DNA of 38,997 bases from positions 1-38,997 of the forward strand of contig CAMAVF010000014.1 of NCBI GenBank assembly GCA_945861445.1. Reading direction: 5' to 3'. A program made the translations under genes and the position numbers. The notes below the pieces were generated by a model, which did no database searches, was not told the DNA's origin, and saw nothing but the letters and a program-made list of their open reading frames with translations. This document shows, piece by piece, positions 31,659 through 38,997 of the stretch. How positions within the stretch are numbered: position 1 is the first letter of the stretch; each line of letters opens with the position of its first letter. The stretch is from Planctomicrobium piriforme. Its GTDB lineage: Bacteria; Planctomycetota; Planctomycetia; Planctomycetales; Planctomycetaceae.

Positions 31659-32915
31659 TTATCCCAGCAATCGGGCAATCGGTTTCCCTGATGAATATGC
31701 CATCGGTCGGCCAATCGGTGTGAGGACTTCCTTGCTGTATTCCACGCCGAATAGCTTCAGGATTGTGGCATAGAGATCCGGAACGAGAATCGGATCACTT
31801 GGTTCTGTCTTGGCATGCTGGGGATCAGTCTGGCCAATCACCATGCCCTTGGCGAGGCCCCCGCCCCCGATCACGCAGGAGAACCCCGTGGGCCAGTGAT
31901 CGCGGCCTTGAAGCGGGTTGATCTGCGGTGTCCGGCCGAATTCGCCAATGCAGAGGATGACCGTACTCTGCAGCAGATCGCGCTGCCGCAGATCTTGCAT
32001 CAACGCGGCAAACGCCGGATCGAGAATTGCGGCATTGGATCGATGGAATTCCAAGTTCTGGGCGTGAGTGTCCCAACCATTGAGCGTGACTTCGATCGAG
32101 CGCACGCCGGTCTCCACCAGGCGCCGAGCCACCAGGCAACCGCGCCCGAACTGCGAATCACCATAAGCCTTGCGGCTGGCTTCCGGTTCATCCTGAATTT
32201 GAAAAGCCCGCAGTTGCTCGGAATTCATCATCTGCAGCGCCCGTTTGATGGCATCCGCGTGCAGCGTCTTCCTCGCTTGAGCCTGCCGGCCGGCTTGGAA
32301 GGCCTGCTCCAGCACATTCAGGTTTTCCAGTCTTCTCGCCTGGCTGCCTGTCGCTCGGAATGACTGCATGTTGTGCAGATCATAGCCTGGATTGTAGACC
32401 TTAAAAGCATCGTGCTCGGCACCTAAAAAACCACCCCAACTGGGCCATTGAGAATCGCCTAACGCCACGTGACGCGGGATCTCCACGCCAGCCAGCGGCA
32501 GTTCGGTTTCCAGAATCGCACCGAGCGTCGGATGGCGGAGCGTGGGGTCGGGGCGATACCCCGTTTTCACCATGTAAGTGCCCCGTTCGTGGTCCCCCTC
32601 TTTCGTGACCAGCGACCGCACGACGTTTAAGTCCTGAATCTGCTCGGCCATCAGCGGAAAGAACTCCGCGACCTGCAGCCCTTTGGTCCGGGTCTGGATC
32701 GCTTTGACCTCGCCCCCGATCTTGGTTCCAGGATGCGGATCCCACGTCTCCAATTGGCTGGGCCCGCCCCCCATCCACAGGATGATCAACGACTTGGCTC
32801 GCTCCGGTCCGCGTTTCTGAGCGGCTCGCAAATCGACAGGGGGCAGGGCGAATGACAGACCCCAGGCGGCAGCCAGGCTGAGCACATCGCGACGATGGAG
32901 GAGGGAGTTTGTCAT
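31659..32915 (-). CDS. DUF1501 family protein, Tat-exported, sulfatase-like fold
   Basis: A 418-residue protein with a Tat-type start (LHRRDVLSLAAAWGLSFALPP) and the DUF1501 hallmarks SLIILWMGGGPSQLETWDPHP, VRSLVTKEGDHERG, SIEVTLNGWDTHAQN, LCIGEFGRTPQINPLQGRDHWPTGFS and a C-terminal GRPMAYSSGKPI. DUF1501 proteins are related to alkaline phosphatase/sulfatase folds, are hugely expanded in planctomycetes, and are almost always paired with DUF1549/DUF1553 proteins, as here. The partner ends 24 bp upstream. The pair is presumably exported and may act in degradation of complex carbon at the cell envelope, but the biochemical function is unknown. Confidence 0.95.
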   Translation of the reverse strand: MTNSLLHRRDVLSLAAAWGLSFALPPVDLRAAQKRGPERAKSLIILWMGGGPSQLETWDPHPGTKIGGEVKAIQTRTKGLQVAEFFPLMAEQIQDLNVVRSLVTKEGDHERGTYMVKTGYRPDPTLRHPTLGAILETELPLAGVEIPRHVALGDSQWPSWGGFLGAEHDAFKVYNPGYDLHNMQSFRATGSQARRLENLNVLEQAFQAGRQAQARKTLHADAIKRALQMMNSEQLRAFQIQDEPEASRKAYGDSQFGRGCLVARRLVETGVRSIEVTLNGWDTHAQNLEFHRSNAAILDPAFAALMQDLRQRDLLQSTVILCIGEFGRTPQINPLQGRDHWPTGFSCVIGGGGLAKGMVIGQTDPQHAKTEPSDPILVPDLYATILKLFGVEYSKEVLTPIGRPMAYSSGKPIARLLG

Positions 32916-32939
32916 TGGTCATTGGTCCTTGGCCTAACC

Positions 32940-34553
32940 CTAATGATTCCAGGAAAACTCGAGCGAATTGCAGAGGCTCCAGAACATGTCTTCCACGACT
33001 TGGGGACGTTGGTTCTTCGATGCGGATTCGAGTTGCTTCATGAAATGTTCGATTTCGGGTGCCGTCGGGCGTCGCGTCAACGCGACCAGATAGGCCGTCT
33101 CGATGCAGGTGGCGGTATCGGGGGACATGCCAGCAATGCGGCCCGGTGAATTTACGGCGTTCGCTTCAGTCAAATCGCGAATCAATTGGCTGTTCATCCG
33201 CAGCAGTGCCTGCGGAATGGTCCCCGGTTGCTCGGTCAGTTCGTTCTCGCCCAGGTCCCCGTACTCTTTCACGAAATCAGTCTCGCGGAAAAACCGGATC
33301 GTGCGAAACAACAGATGGGAGTTTTGATCGATCGTGCCCAGTGAAGACGCTTGCAGGATGGAGCCAATCACTTGCTCCGGACGCAGGCGGATGAGCGGAA
33401 ACACGGCCCATTGCGACTTCAATTCTTCGACACGGTTTTCATCCTCGATCGGATGAATCGAATCGAGACGATAGGGCTTCGACGCCGCAATTACCTGGAT
33501 CATCCGCCGTAAATCGTAATTGTGTTTTCGGAAGTCGGCACCCAGGATGTCCAGCAGGTCGATCTGACCTTCCGGAGGATCGGGCAATCCATCGACAGGA
33601 TCGAGATATCCCTTACCAAACATCAAACCCCAGATGCGGTTCGCGGTGGCTCGTTCAAAACGGCGATTTTCAGGATGTGTGATCCAGGCGGCGAGCTGTT
33701 CGCGGCGTGATCCGGCTTTCGACACCCATTCGGGGTGAAACGGCACCGACGGCGGAATGATCTCTTCCACCCTGGTCTTCCGGTTTTCGACCTTGTAGTC
33801 GACGGTCGAGAAATCCTGGATGCCCCCCAGTGGCGTTTTATTGACCTGGCCGAAATAGGCCGCGAGACCCTGGAAATCGGACTGCTTCCAGTGATCGAAT
33901 GGATGGTCATGACACTGGGCGCAGTCGATGCGCTGGCCGAGAAAGGCGCGCACGCTGCGACCGGCCAGTTTGTTCTCGTCGATGTCGTCGCTGGCAAACG
34001 CACTGGAGATAAAATTGGTCGCGGGGACACCGGTCCACAAGCCCGTATCGGCAATCATGTGGCGAACCATCTGGTCGTACGGTGCGCGTCGCGTCAAGTT
34101 TTCACGCAGCCATTCCTTGAATCGATCGCGGCGAAAAACCAGCACCTCACCGTTGTCGGTTCCCACCAGACTCCGTGCCAACCGTTCCGCAAAGTAGTAC
34201 CCGAACCGCGAATCATTCAACATCCGCTGTGTCCAACGCTCGAGGCGTTGCGGCTGCTGGTCCGCTTCGAACTGCCGCAATTCTTCCAGTGAGGGGATGG
34301 TTCCCAGCAATGCCAGGGACAGCCGCCGGTAAATCTGCAAGTCGGGTGCGCGGTCGGCCGGCAGCACTTGTTGACGCGCCCAGGCGGCTTCAAAGAAATT
34401 GTCGACACTCACGACGGTCTCGGTTAACGATGGAACCTCTTCCAGGACCGGCGGCTTGTTCGACTGGCGGGGAGACGTTCGGGTGGCCCCAATCACCAGC
34501 AGCACCACGCTCAAGGCGACAGCAAACGGCAGCCAGCGGATGCGTTGGGGCAT
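32940..34553 (-). CDS. DUF1549/DUF1553 domain protein (PSCyt2-PSD1)
   Basis: A 537-residue exported protein with one N-terminal membrane/signal segment (WLPFAVALSVVLLVIGATR). The DUF1549 part (about 50-260) has YRRLSLALLGTIPSLEEL, ERWTQRMLNDSRFGYYFAERLARSLVG and the conserved FLGQRIDCAQCHDHPFDHWKQSDF, whose CxxCH could bind haem or be a remnant of it. The DUF1553 part (about 280-535) includes RREQLAAWITHPENRRFERATANRIWGLMFG and a C-terminal DMFWSLCNSLEFSWNH. There is no separate N-terminal PSCyt1 cytochrome domain, which larger relatives carry. It is the first gene of the operon with DUF1501. A family A palindrome lies 25 bp upstream of its start. Confidence 0.95.
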   Translation of the reverse strand: MPQRIRWLPFAVALSVVLLVIGATRTSPRQSNKPPVLEEVPSLTETVVSVDNFFEAAWARQQVLPADRAPDLQIYRRLSLALLGTIPSLEELRQFEADQQPQRLERWTQRMLNDSRFGYYFAERLARSLVGTDNGEVLVFRRDRFKEWLRENLTRRAPYDQMVRHMIADTGLWTGVPATNFISSAFASDDIDENKLAGRSVRAFLGQRIDCAQCHDHPFDHWKQSDFQGLAAYFGQVNKTPLGGIQDFSTVDYKVENRKTRVEEIIPPSVPFHPEWVSKAGSRREQLAAWITHPENRRFERATANRIWGLMFGKGYLDPVDGLPDPPEGQIDLLDILGADFRKHNYDLRRMIQVIAASKPYRLDSIHPIEDENRVEELKSQWAVFPLIRLRPEQVIGSILQASSLGTIDQNSHLLFRTIRFFRETDFVKEYGDLGENELTEQPGTIPQALLRMNSQLIRDLTEANAVNSPGRIAGMSPDTATCIETAYLVALTRRPTAPEIEHFMKQLESASKNQRPQVVEDMFWSLCNSLEFSWNH

Positions 34554-34578
34554 AAATGGGTTCCGACTGAGAATTTGC

Positions 34579-34647
34579 CCGTGGGATAGGCTTCAAGTCT
34601 GTCAAACTGAGTCCAGACAGACAACAGGCTGGAAGCCTATCCCACGT
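34579..34647. repeat. Palindromic element, family A (diverged copy)
   Basis: Left arm 34579-34603 (GTGGGATAGGCTTCAAGTC, two changes from the consensus), 19-bp spacer, right arm 34623-34647 (close to the consensus). The divergence and longer spacer suggest an older copy than those at 6638 and 12278. It lies in the divergent gap between the DUF1549/DUF1553 gene and the membrane-protein gene starting at 34794. Confidence 0.92.
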
Positions 34648-34793
34648 AATTGTACCTTGCCGGTGGTATTTTCGTTTCAATAGACCTGCGGTCGCTGAAT
34701 GTTTGGATAAAGTGGTTGTTGAAACGTGCCGCAAGTTTCTGCGGTATGATTATTGAAGTCCACGGTATCGGTCTGGCGTTTGTGAGTCCCGCG

Positions 34794-36092
34794 ATGGCCG
34801 AATTTGACGACCGCAGCGATCCTATCGCCCTGCCGCCACGGCAGGGCGGTCTGGCGCTACCGCCACAACTTCAGCCCGTGCCAGCAGAGAATCTGTCGCC
34901 ACCCGAATTCGGTGTCGTCGCACGTTCTGAGCAGCCCGAACTCACCCGGGAGCCGTCACTGGTTGACCAATTGGTCGCCAAAGCCCAGTGCCCGCATCCC
35001 ATTCGACACCCCATTCAGTTTATCGGTTGGGCGGTGTCGATGGGCTTTGGAATCGCGACGATGGTGCTCGCGTTGGCCATCCTCGCCGCCGTTCCAATTC
35101 TGAACCTGATTGCGTTGGGGTACTTGCTCGATGTGGAAGGACGGGTCGCTCGATCGGGCAATTTTCGTGACGCTTTCCCGCTCTTGCCACTGGCACCACG
35201 GATTGGATCGCTGGTGATTGGTATTTGGCTGTTTCTGCTGCCCCTGCGATTGCTGGCCTGGGCGGCTGCGGACGCTCGGTTGATCAGTCCGGGTTCGGCT
35301 GTCGATCGCGGCTGGCATCTGGCCTTGTATGTGTCGATGGTGCTGGTCGCGCTACATATTTGCCTGGCGCTGGCTCGCGGAGGCCGTTTTTCCACCTTTT
35401 TCCGCCCATTGAAAAATCTGCGGTGGTTCTGGAAGCAAGCAGGCGATTCGGGCTACTGGGATCGAGCGGAACGGGCCGTCTGGGAATTTCTGGCTCGCAT
35501 CCGGCGGACACACTTTTTTTGGCTGGGAGTGAAGGGCTGGGTGGGGGCTTTCCTGTGGCTGGTCATTCCCACAGCGATTTTTGCAGCGGCGAACAAACCC
35601 GGTGGCGGAGCGGCAGTCGTCTCGATCGTGGGGGGAGTCTTGCTGTCGATCGCGTTGGCCTGGGTGCCGTTCCTGCAGGCTCGGTATGCGGCGGAAGGGC
35701 GGCTGTCAGCCTTTCGGGAACTGGGGACGATCCGTGAACTTTACCGCCGAGCCCCGGTCTGCTGGTCTCTGGCGGCCATCCTGACTTACGCGTTGTCGCT
35801 GCCGCTGTTCTTTACGACGGTCGTCCTGCCCCCGCAAGACGCCCTGTGGATGGTGACGCCGATCTTCATTGTCAGCATCTTTCCCACTCGAGTCATCACC
35901 GGTTGGGCCTATTATCAAGCCGTTAACCGGAGCCAGCGAGCCTGGTTCAGCGTGCGGCTGCTATCGGGACTGGTGCTGATGCCGACGTTGATGGCCTACA
36001 CGTTCATTCTGTTCTTCACGCAATTCATTGGGGCCAGCGGAAAACTGGTTTTGTTCCAGCATCACGCACTGTTGTTACCCCGGCCGTTCTGA
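34794..36092 (+). CDS. Multi-pass membrane protein, unknown function
   Basis: A 432-residue protein. The N-terminal ~90 residues are soluble and rich in Pro and Gln (IALPPRQGGLALPPQLQPVP); the rest has about 7-8 hydrophobic segments starting with FIGWAVSMGFGIATMVLALAIL and LNLIALGYLLDVEGRVA. The layout (membrane pair around a GYLLDVEGR loop) recalls DUF4013-type proteins, but I am not sure of the family. I use the ATG at 34794 (MAEFDDRSDP). The frame also opens at 34650, inside sequence next to a palindromic repeat, and at ATG 34746, both less convincing. It is convergent with the following membrane-protein gene. Confidence 0.7.
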   Translation: MAEFDDRSDPIALPPRQGGLALPPQLQPVPAENLSPPEFGVVARSEQPELTREPSLVDQLVAKAQCPHPIRHPIQFIGWAVSMGFGIATMVLALAILAAVPILNLIALGYLLDVEGRVARSGNFRDAFPLLPLAPRIGSLVIGIWLFLLPLRLLAWAAADARLISPGSAVDRGWHLALYVSMVLVALHICLALARGGRFSTFFRPLKNLRWFWKQAGDSGYWDRAERAVWEFLARIRRTHFFWLGVKGWVGAFLWLVIPTAIFAAANKPGGGAAVVSIVGGVLLSIALAWVPFLQARYAAEGRLSAFRELGTIRELYRRAPVCWSLAAILTYALSLPLFFTTVVLPPQDALWMVTPIFIVSIFPTRVITGWAYYQAVNRSQRAWFSVRLLSGLVLMPTLMAYTFILFFTQFIGASGKLVLFQHHALLLPRPF

Positions 36093-36118
36093 GTCGCTGT
36101 GCCATAGAAAAATGTCGT

Positions 36119-36703
36119 TCAAACGCTGATTCGTGTCTTCAGTTCGGCGGTAGTGTGGTCTTGCAGAAGCTTCAGATTGGCATCGAAATAGTCCTGGTTG
36201 TGGCCTTGCCAGGCTTTGATTTCCCGGCCTTTGGCTGTCACCAACCAGATTTCTAACGGGCCCCCCAAGGCGGGGATTAAGTAGTCGAAGATCCAGCCGC
36301 AGACAAATTGCAAGGGGCCAAAGATGATGATCGTCCAGATCCCGGGTTGACTATTCCCGTAGGTCGTTTCCACGGATCCCACTGTCGCCAGCTTGCATTT
36401 CTGTAATGGGAAGGGAACGAACGCAAAATGAAAACGCGTCTCGAACCGCGTTTCGATGATTTTCGACGTGCGGTAGGTGCCGGTGAAGATCAGGGGCATG
36501 ATGCAGGATAGAATCCGGCCCCACAATTCCAGCCCCGGGATGATCAACAACGGCACCAGCATGACACCCAGGATGACCAGGCGAATGTGCAGCTTGGTAG
36601 CTGGGGCGAGTTCTCGAATCATGGGCCGATAATCCGGAGGGCAGGGGGCGAAACAGCAGATCTGCAGAGTGACCGCTGTGAAGGATCCGATCAGTAACGG
36701 CAT
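36119..36703 (-). CDS. Membrane protein, unknown function
   Basis: A 194-residue protein with hydrophobic segments at about residues 5-20, 40-58 (LVILGVMLVPLLIIPGLEL) and 120-145 (WTIIIFGPLQFVCGWIFDYLIPALG), and a more polar C-terminal tail (ETRFHFAFVPFPLQKCK earlier, then AKGREIKAWQGHNQDYFDANLKLL). The segment order suggests a protein anchored by two or more helices with a soluble tail. No family is recognised. It lies alone on the minus strand between two plus-strand genes. Its stop is 26 bp from the end of the preceding gene. It reads as a genuine gene from its amino-acid composition. Confidence 0.65.
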   Translation of the reverse strand: MPLLIGSFTAVTLQICCFAPCPPDYRPMIRELAPATKLHIRLVILGVMLVPLLIIPGLELWGRILSCIMPLIFTGTYRTSKIIETRFETRFHFAFVPFPLQKCKLATVGSVETTYGNSQPGIWTIIIFGPLQFVCGWIFDYLIPALGGPLEIWLVTAKGREIKAWQGHNQDYFDANLKLLQDHTTAELKTRISV

Positions 36704-36848
36704 CTTGTCTATCGAGGATCACGAAAAAATCCCAAGGCCTCGCCCTTGGTCGAGATTCCTTGATCGGCTAACTTGAAACCGCTGGGGCAGCTTACTTTAC
36801 GTTGCCCAACACCGGTTTGATCCTTCCCTCGCGGAAATAACCAGTTCG

Positions 36849-37844
36849 ATGCCTCGTCTCACTTCATCCCGTCGCCGCCTGTGGTATGCCGCCAAATGGG
36901 TGCTGCTGACGGTGGTGCTGACGGCCGTTCTGGTGCAAGGTATCAAGTTGGGTCGGCAAGTCGATTGGACTCATCTCACCATCCGTCCGGGGTGGCTGCT
37001 GCTCTCCACAGTGTTGTACGTCGTGGGGTGGCTGCCGGCTGTCTGGTTCTGGCGCGAGTTGTTGCATGAGGTCGCCGGTCCGATTTCCTGGTTCCAGATA
37101 ACCAAGGCCTACTTTTGCGGTCATTTGGGCAAATATGTCCCGGGGAAAGCCGGGGTGATTTTTATCCGCGCGGGAATGCTGCAGGCTCACGGGGTTCCCT
37201 TCGTACCCGGAGCCTTGTCCGCCGGCTACGAGACCCTGGCGTCGATGGCTGCGGGGGCGGCCGTGGGAGCCGCCTTGTTGCCTTTTGCGGTGCCGCCCCA
37301 GACGCTGAAAAGAGTATTGGCCTGGCTGCCTGGCGGGTTGGCGCGTCCCGAGGTGATTTCCATCTTGGTGCTGCTGGGTTCCCTATGTGGTATTCGTGTC
37401 ATGTCGCTGTTGTTTCATCGCATCTTGAAAAGAATGGTGCCGCTGGACAGCGCAGGTGGTGCCTTGCATAGCTGGTCACGGCAGCCGACATTTCTGGCCT
37501 TTCTGTTGTTAATCCTGGGCTGGTGGATCCATGGTCTGAGCATGGGTTGTACGGTGCAGGCCCTGTCACCCGACCCCATCAGCTTGACTGACTGGCCGCG
37601 TTGGACGGCGGCGACATCGTTGTCGATTGTGTTGGGATTTGCCGCGTTGTTCTCACCCGGGGGCCTGGGTGTTCGCGAATGGGTCCTGATGGAAGTTCTG
37701 GAACCGGAACTTGGCCCGCTGGCCCTGGTGGCCACGGTACTCTCACGGTTCATCTGGCTGGTGGGAGAATGCGGCGCCGCCGGAATTTTGTATTATTGGC
37801 CAGTCAGCCGGAAAGAAAATACTTCCAAGCCGCCTGATAGTTGA
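36849..37844 (+). CDS. Flippase-like membrane protein, LPG synthase TM region family (UPF0104)
   Basis: A 331-residue polytopic membrane protein. Conserved motifs are FCGHLGKYVPGKAGVIFIRAGMLQ (the GKYVPGK-type loop) and FSPGGLGVREWVLMEVL near the C-terminus, both characteristic of the lysylphosphatidylglycerol synthase transmembrane region and the related AglD-type proteins of PF03706. There are about 7-8 membrane segments. Members move or attach lipids or sugar-lipid intermediates, so a role in envelope glycolipid synthesis or flipping is likely, but the partner is unknown; there is no catalytic C-terminal domain. The start MPRLTSSRRRLW has a positively charged N-terminus. It is followed 62 bp later by the truncated haemoglobin gene on the same strand. 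Confidence 0.85.
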   Translation: MPRLTSSRRRLWYAAKWVLLTVVLTAVLVQGIKLGRQVDWTHLTIRPGWLLLSTVLYVVGWLPAVWFWRELLHEVAGPISWFQITKAYFCGHLGKYVPGKAGVIFIRAGMLQAHGVPFVPGALSAGYETLASMAAGAAVGAALLPFAVPPQTLKRVLAWLPGGLARPEVISILVLLGSLCGIRVMSLLFHRILKRMVPLDSAGGALHSWSRQPTFLAFLLLILGWWIHGLSMGCTVQALSPDPISLTDWPRWTAATSLSIVLGFAALFSPGGLGVREWVLMEVLEPELGPLALVATVLSRFIWLVGECGAAGILYYWPVSRKENTSKPPDS

Positions 37845-37906
37845 ACCAGATAGATGCTGGCGGCATCGGCCACGATTAACGATCCCCGTAACATTGAGGA
37901 ATTCAA

Positions 37907-38296
37907 ATGACGACTTCGGGCCAAAAGACATTGTACGAGCGTTTGGGCGGCATTTACGCCATCGCCGCGGTGGTGGATGATTTTGTCGAGCGGATCATGG
38001 TGGATCCGCGTTTGAATGCGAATCCGCTCGTCGACGAGGCCCATCACAAGGTGCCCAAGGCGGGATTCAAGTATCTCGTCACGGAGATGGTGGGATGGGC
38101 GACGGGTGGTCCGCAGCAGTACACGGGCAAATCGATGAAGGAATCGCACGAACATTTGAAGATTACCGCAGGCGAGTGGAAATCATTCCTGGATGATTTC
38201 AAGCAGACGCTCGACAAATTCCAGGTTCCAGCCGCGGAACAAGGGGAATTGTTCGCGATTGTCGACAGCACCTACGCGGATATTGTGGTTGGATAG
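37907..38296 (+). CDS. Group I truncated haemoglobin
   Basis: A 129-residue 2-on-2 haemoglobin. The start TLYERLGGIYAIAAVVDDFVERI, the DPRLNANP turn, FKYLVTEMVGWATGGPQQYTGKSMKESH and the final VDSTYADIVVG match group I (N) proteins of about 120-130 residues. His81 in KSMKESHEHLKIT is the likely proximal ligand. Such proteins bind O2 and detoxify NO, often protecting respiration. A GAGGA ribosome binding site precedes the ATG. It is the second haemoglobin type in the window beside the protoglobin at 6037. No Rrf2-like half-site was noticed upstream. The following HD-domain gene starts 27 bp after its stop, so the two may be co-transcribed. Confidence 0.95.
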   Translation: MTTSGQKTLYERLGGIYAIAAVVDDFVERIMVDPRLNANPLVDEAHHKVPKAGFKYLVTEMVGWATGGPQQYTGKSMKESHEHLKITAGEWKSFLDDFKQTLDKFQVPAAEQGELFAIVDSTYADIVVG

Positions 38297-38323
38297 TGCG
38301 CATTAATCGAAGGGTCTGTGAAG

Positions 38324-38902
38324 ATGTCTCGAGTTGATGATCTCGCCTTGGTTCGCGAATACACGAAGAACGAAGGTCTGGTCAAACATATGTTGGCCGT
38401 CGAGGCCGCCATGCGGGCGTATGCTCGGCACTATGGGGCTGATGAAGAGAAGTGGGGGACGGTCGGACTTCTGCATGATTTTGACTATGAGCGGTGGCCA
38501 AATCCCCTCGACCATCCGCTGCAGGGCTCACTGATTCTGGCCGAACGGGGTTATCCTGACGATGTGATCTACGCGATCAAGTCGCATGCCGACTATCTGA
38601 CCGATTGCCCGCGGGTGTCGTTGCTGGATAAGGTGTTGTATGCGTGTGATGAGCTGTCGGGGTTCATTACCGCCTGCGCATTGGTGCGACCGGGACGGTT
38701 GGAAGGCTTGACGGCGAAGAGCGTGCGCAAGAAGTTGAAACAACTGTCATTCGCTGCCAATGTCCATCGCGAAGATGTGACCAATGGGGCAGCGGATCTG
38801 GGCGTCGATTTGGATCAACATATTGATTTCGTGATCGCGGCGTTGCAGAAGTCGGCGGATGAACTTGGACTGCAGCCAGTTGCCGGGGAGTCCGGAGAAT
38901 AG
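38324..38902 (+). CDS. HD-domain phosphohydrolase
   Basis: A 192-residue protein with the HD metal-dependent phosphohydrolase signature: an early His in EGLVKHMLAVEAAMR, the core GLLHDFDYERWPN (His-Asp pair), KSHADYL, and DKVLYACDELSGFITA. This matches HDIG-related single-domain hydrolases often annotated as HD superfamily. Substrate (nucleotide, phosphoester) is unknown. The frame also opens at GTG 38318, but ATG 38324 sits 9 bp after AAGGG and is preferred. It follows the truncated haemoglobin gene closely. The gene ends 13 bp before a palindromic element at the window edge. Confidence 0.88.
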   Translation: MSRVDDLALVREYTKNEGLVKHMLAVEAAMRAYARHYGADEEKWGTVGLLHDFDYERWPNPLDHPLQGSLILAERGYPDDVIYAIKSHADYLTDCPRVSLLDKVLYACDELSGFITACALVRPGRLEGLTAKSVRKKLKQLSFAANVHREDVTNGAADLGVDLDQHIDFVIAALQKSADELGLQPVAGESGE

Positions 38903-38915
38903 CGGTCGGGGTCGG

Positions 38916-38997
38916 GCCTGCGATTTTTCGAAATTGGCCGTTACACGTCATCATTGCAGTTCAACGTCGATTCGGCCAATTTCGAAAAATCGCAGGC
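38916..38997. repeat. Palindromic element, family E, reaching the window edge
   Basis: Two perfect 25-bp inverted arms (38916-38940 and 38973-38997; core GCGATTTTTCGAAATTGGCC) with a 32-bp spacer. It begins 13 bp after the HD-domain stop codon and ends exactly at the last base of the window, so the arms may extend further. Each arm holds the short self-complementary TTTCGAAA or a near version of it. No second copy was seen in the window. Confidence 0.92.

Noticed and set aside
36119-36703. Assignment of the 194-residue membrane protein to a known transporter family
   Set aside because: Only hydrophobic segments are visible; no diagnostic motif supports a family name.

Overview
The window looks like chromosome from a planctomycete (Planctomycetales, probably Planctomycetaceae-like). 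I base this on a DUF1549/DUF1553 and DUF1501 gene pair, two secreted proteins carrying the planctomycete N-terminal motif (LEVRALL, LEERVLL), a Ser/Thr kinase fused to TPRs, and many genes of the kind usually annotated as planctomycete hypothetical proteins. GC is moderately high. I see no rRNA, tRNA, CRISPR array or prophage. The only sign of an insertion sequence is the first few codons of an IS630-type transposase at the left edge.

Layout. 1-570: transposase fragment and a degenerate 9-bp tandem repeat. 574-2892 (-): glyA followed by an ATP-grasp enzyme. 3065-4267 (+): an unusual BRCT-MerR-TPR fusion. 4385-5907 (-): small membrane protein, a Tsr3/DTW-superfamily (TDD) protein and an Rrf2 regulator. 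The Rrf2 gene is divergent from a protoglobin and a secreted mono-heme cytochrome (6037-8024, +). The divergent gap holds three copies of an inverted 8-bp-core half-site laid over a sigma70-type promoter, so this reads as a small gas/redox-responsive regulon. UspA follows. 8900-24889 (-) is a long co-oriented block: class I fumarase, response regulator, ligase-associated exonuclease, esterase, Nudix hydrolase, LRR protein, HD-GYP protein, TPR kinase, a large PPC-type surface protein and a matrixin-like metalloprotease. 25547-28084 (-): xylose isomerase, two decaying Uma2 genes and a DUF2784 membrane protein. 28377-30222 (+): SufU and SufS for Fe-S assembly. 30334-34553 (-): Tat-exported alpha/beta hydrolase, then the DUF1549/DUF1553-DUF1501 operon. 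34794-38902: two unrecognised membrane proteins, an LPG-synthase-TM/flippase-like protein, a group I truncated haemoglobin and an HD-domain hydrolase.

The strongest unexplained signal outside genes is a set of dispersed palindromic elements of about 65-85 bp. At least five sequence families are present. One family has three two-armed copies and one single arm; another has two copies. In most families each arm is itself a small hairpin, so the whole resembles a REPIN (two inverted REPs). They lie only between genes, often immediately next to a stop codon or ribosome binding site. Three clear rho-independent terminators follow the two surface-protein genes and xylA.

All functional calls come from reading the sequence and from knowledge of the families; no database search was run.
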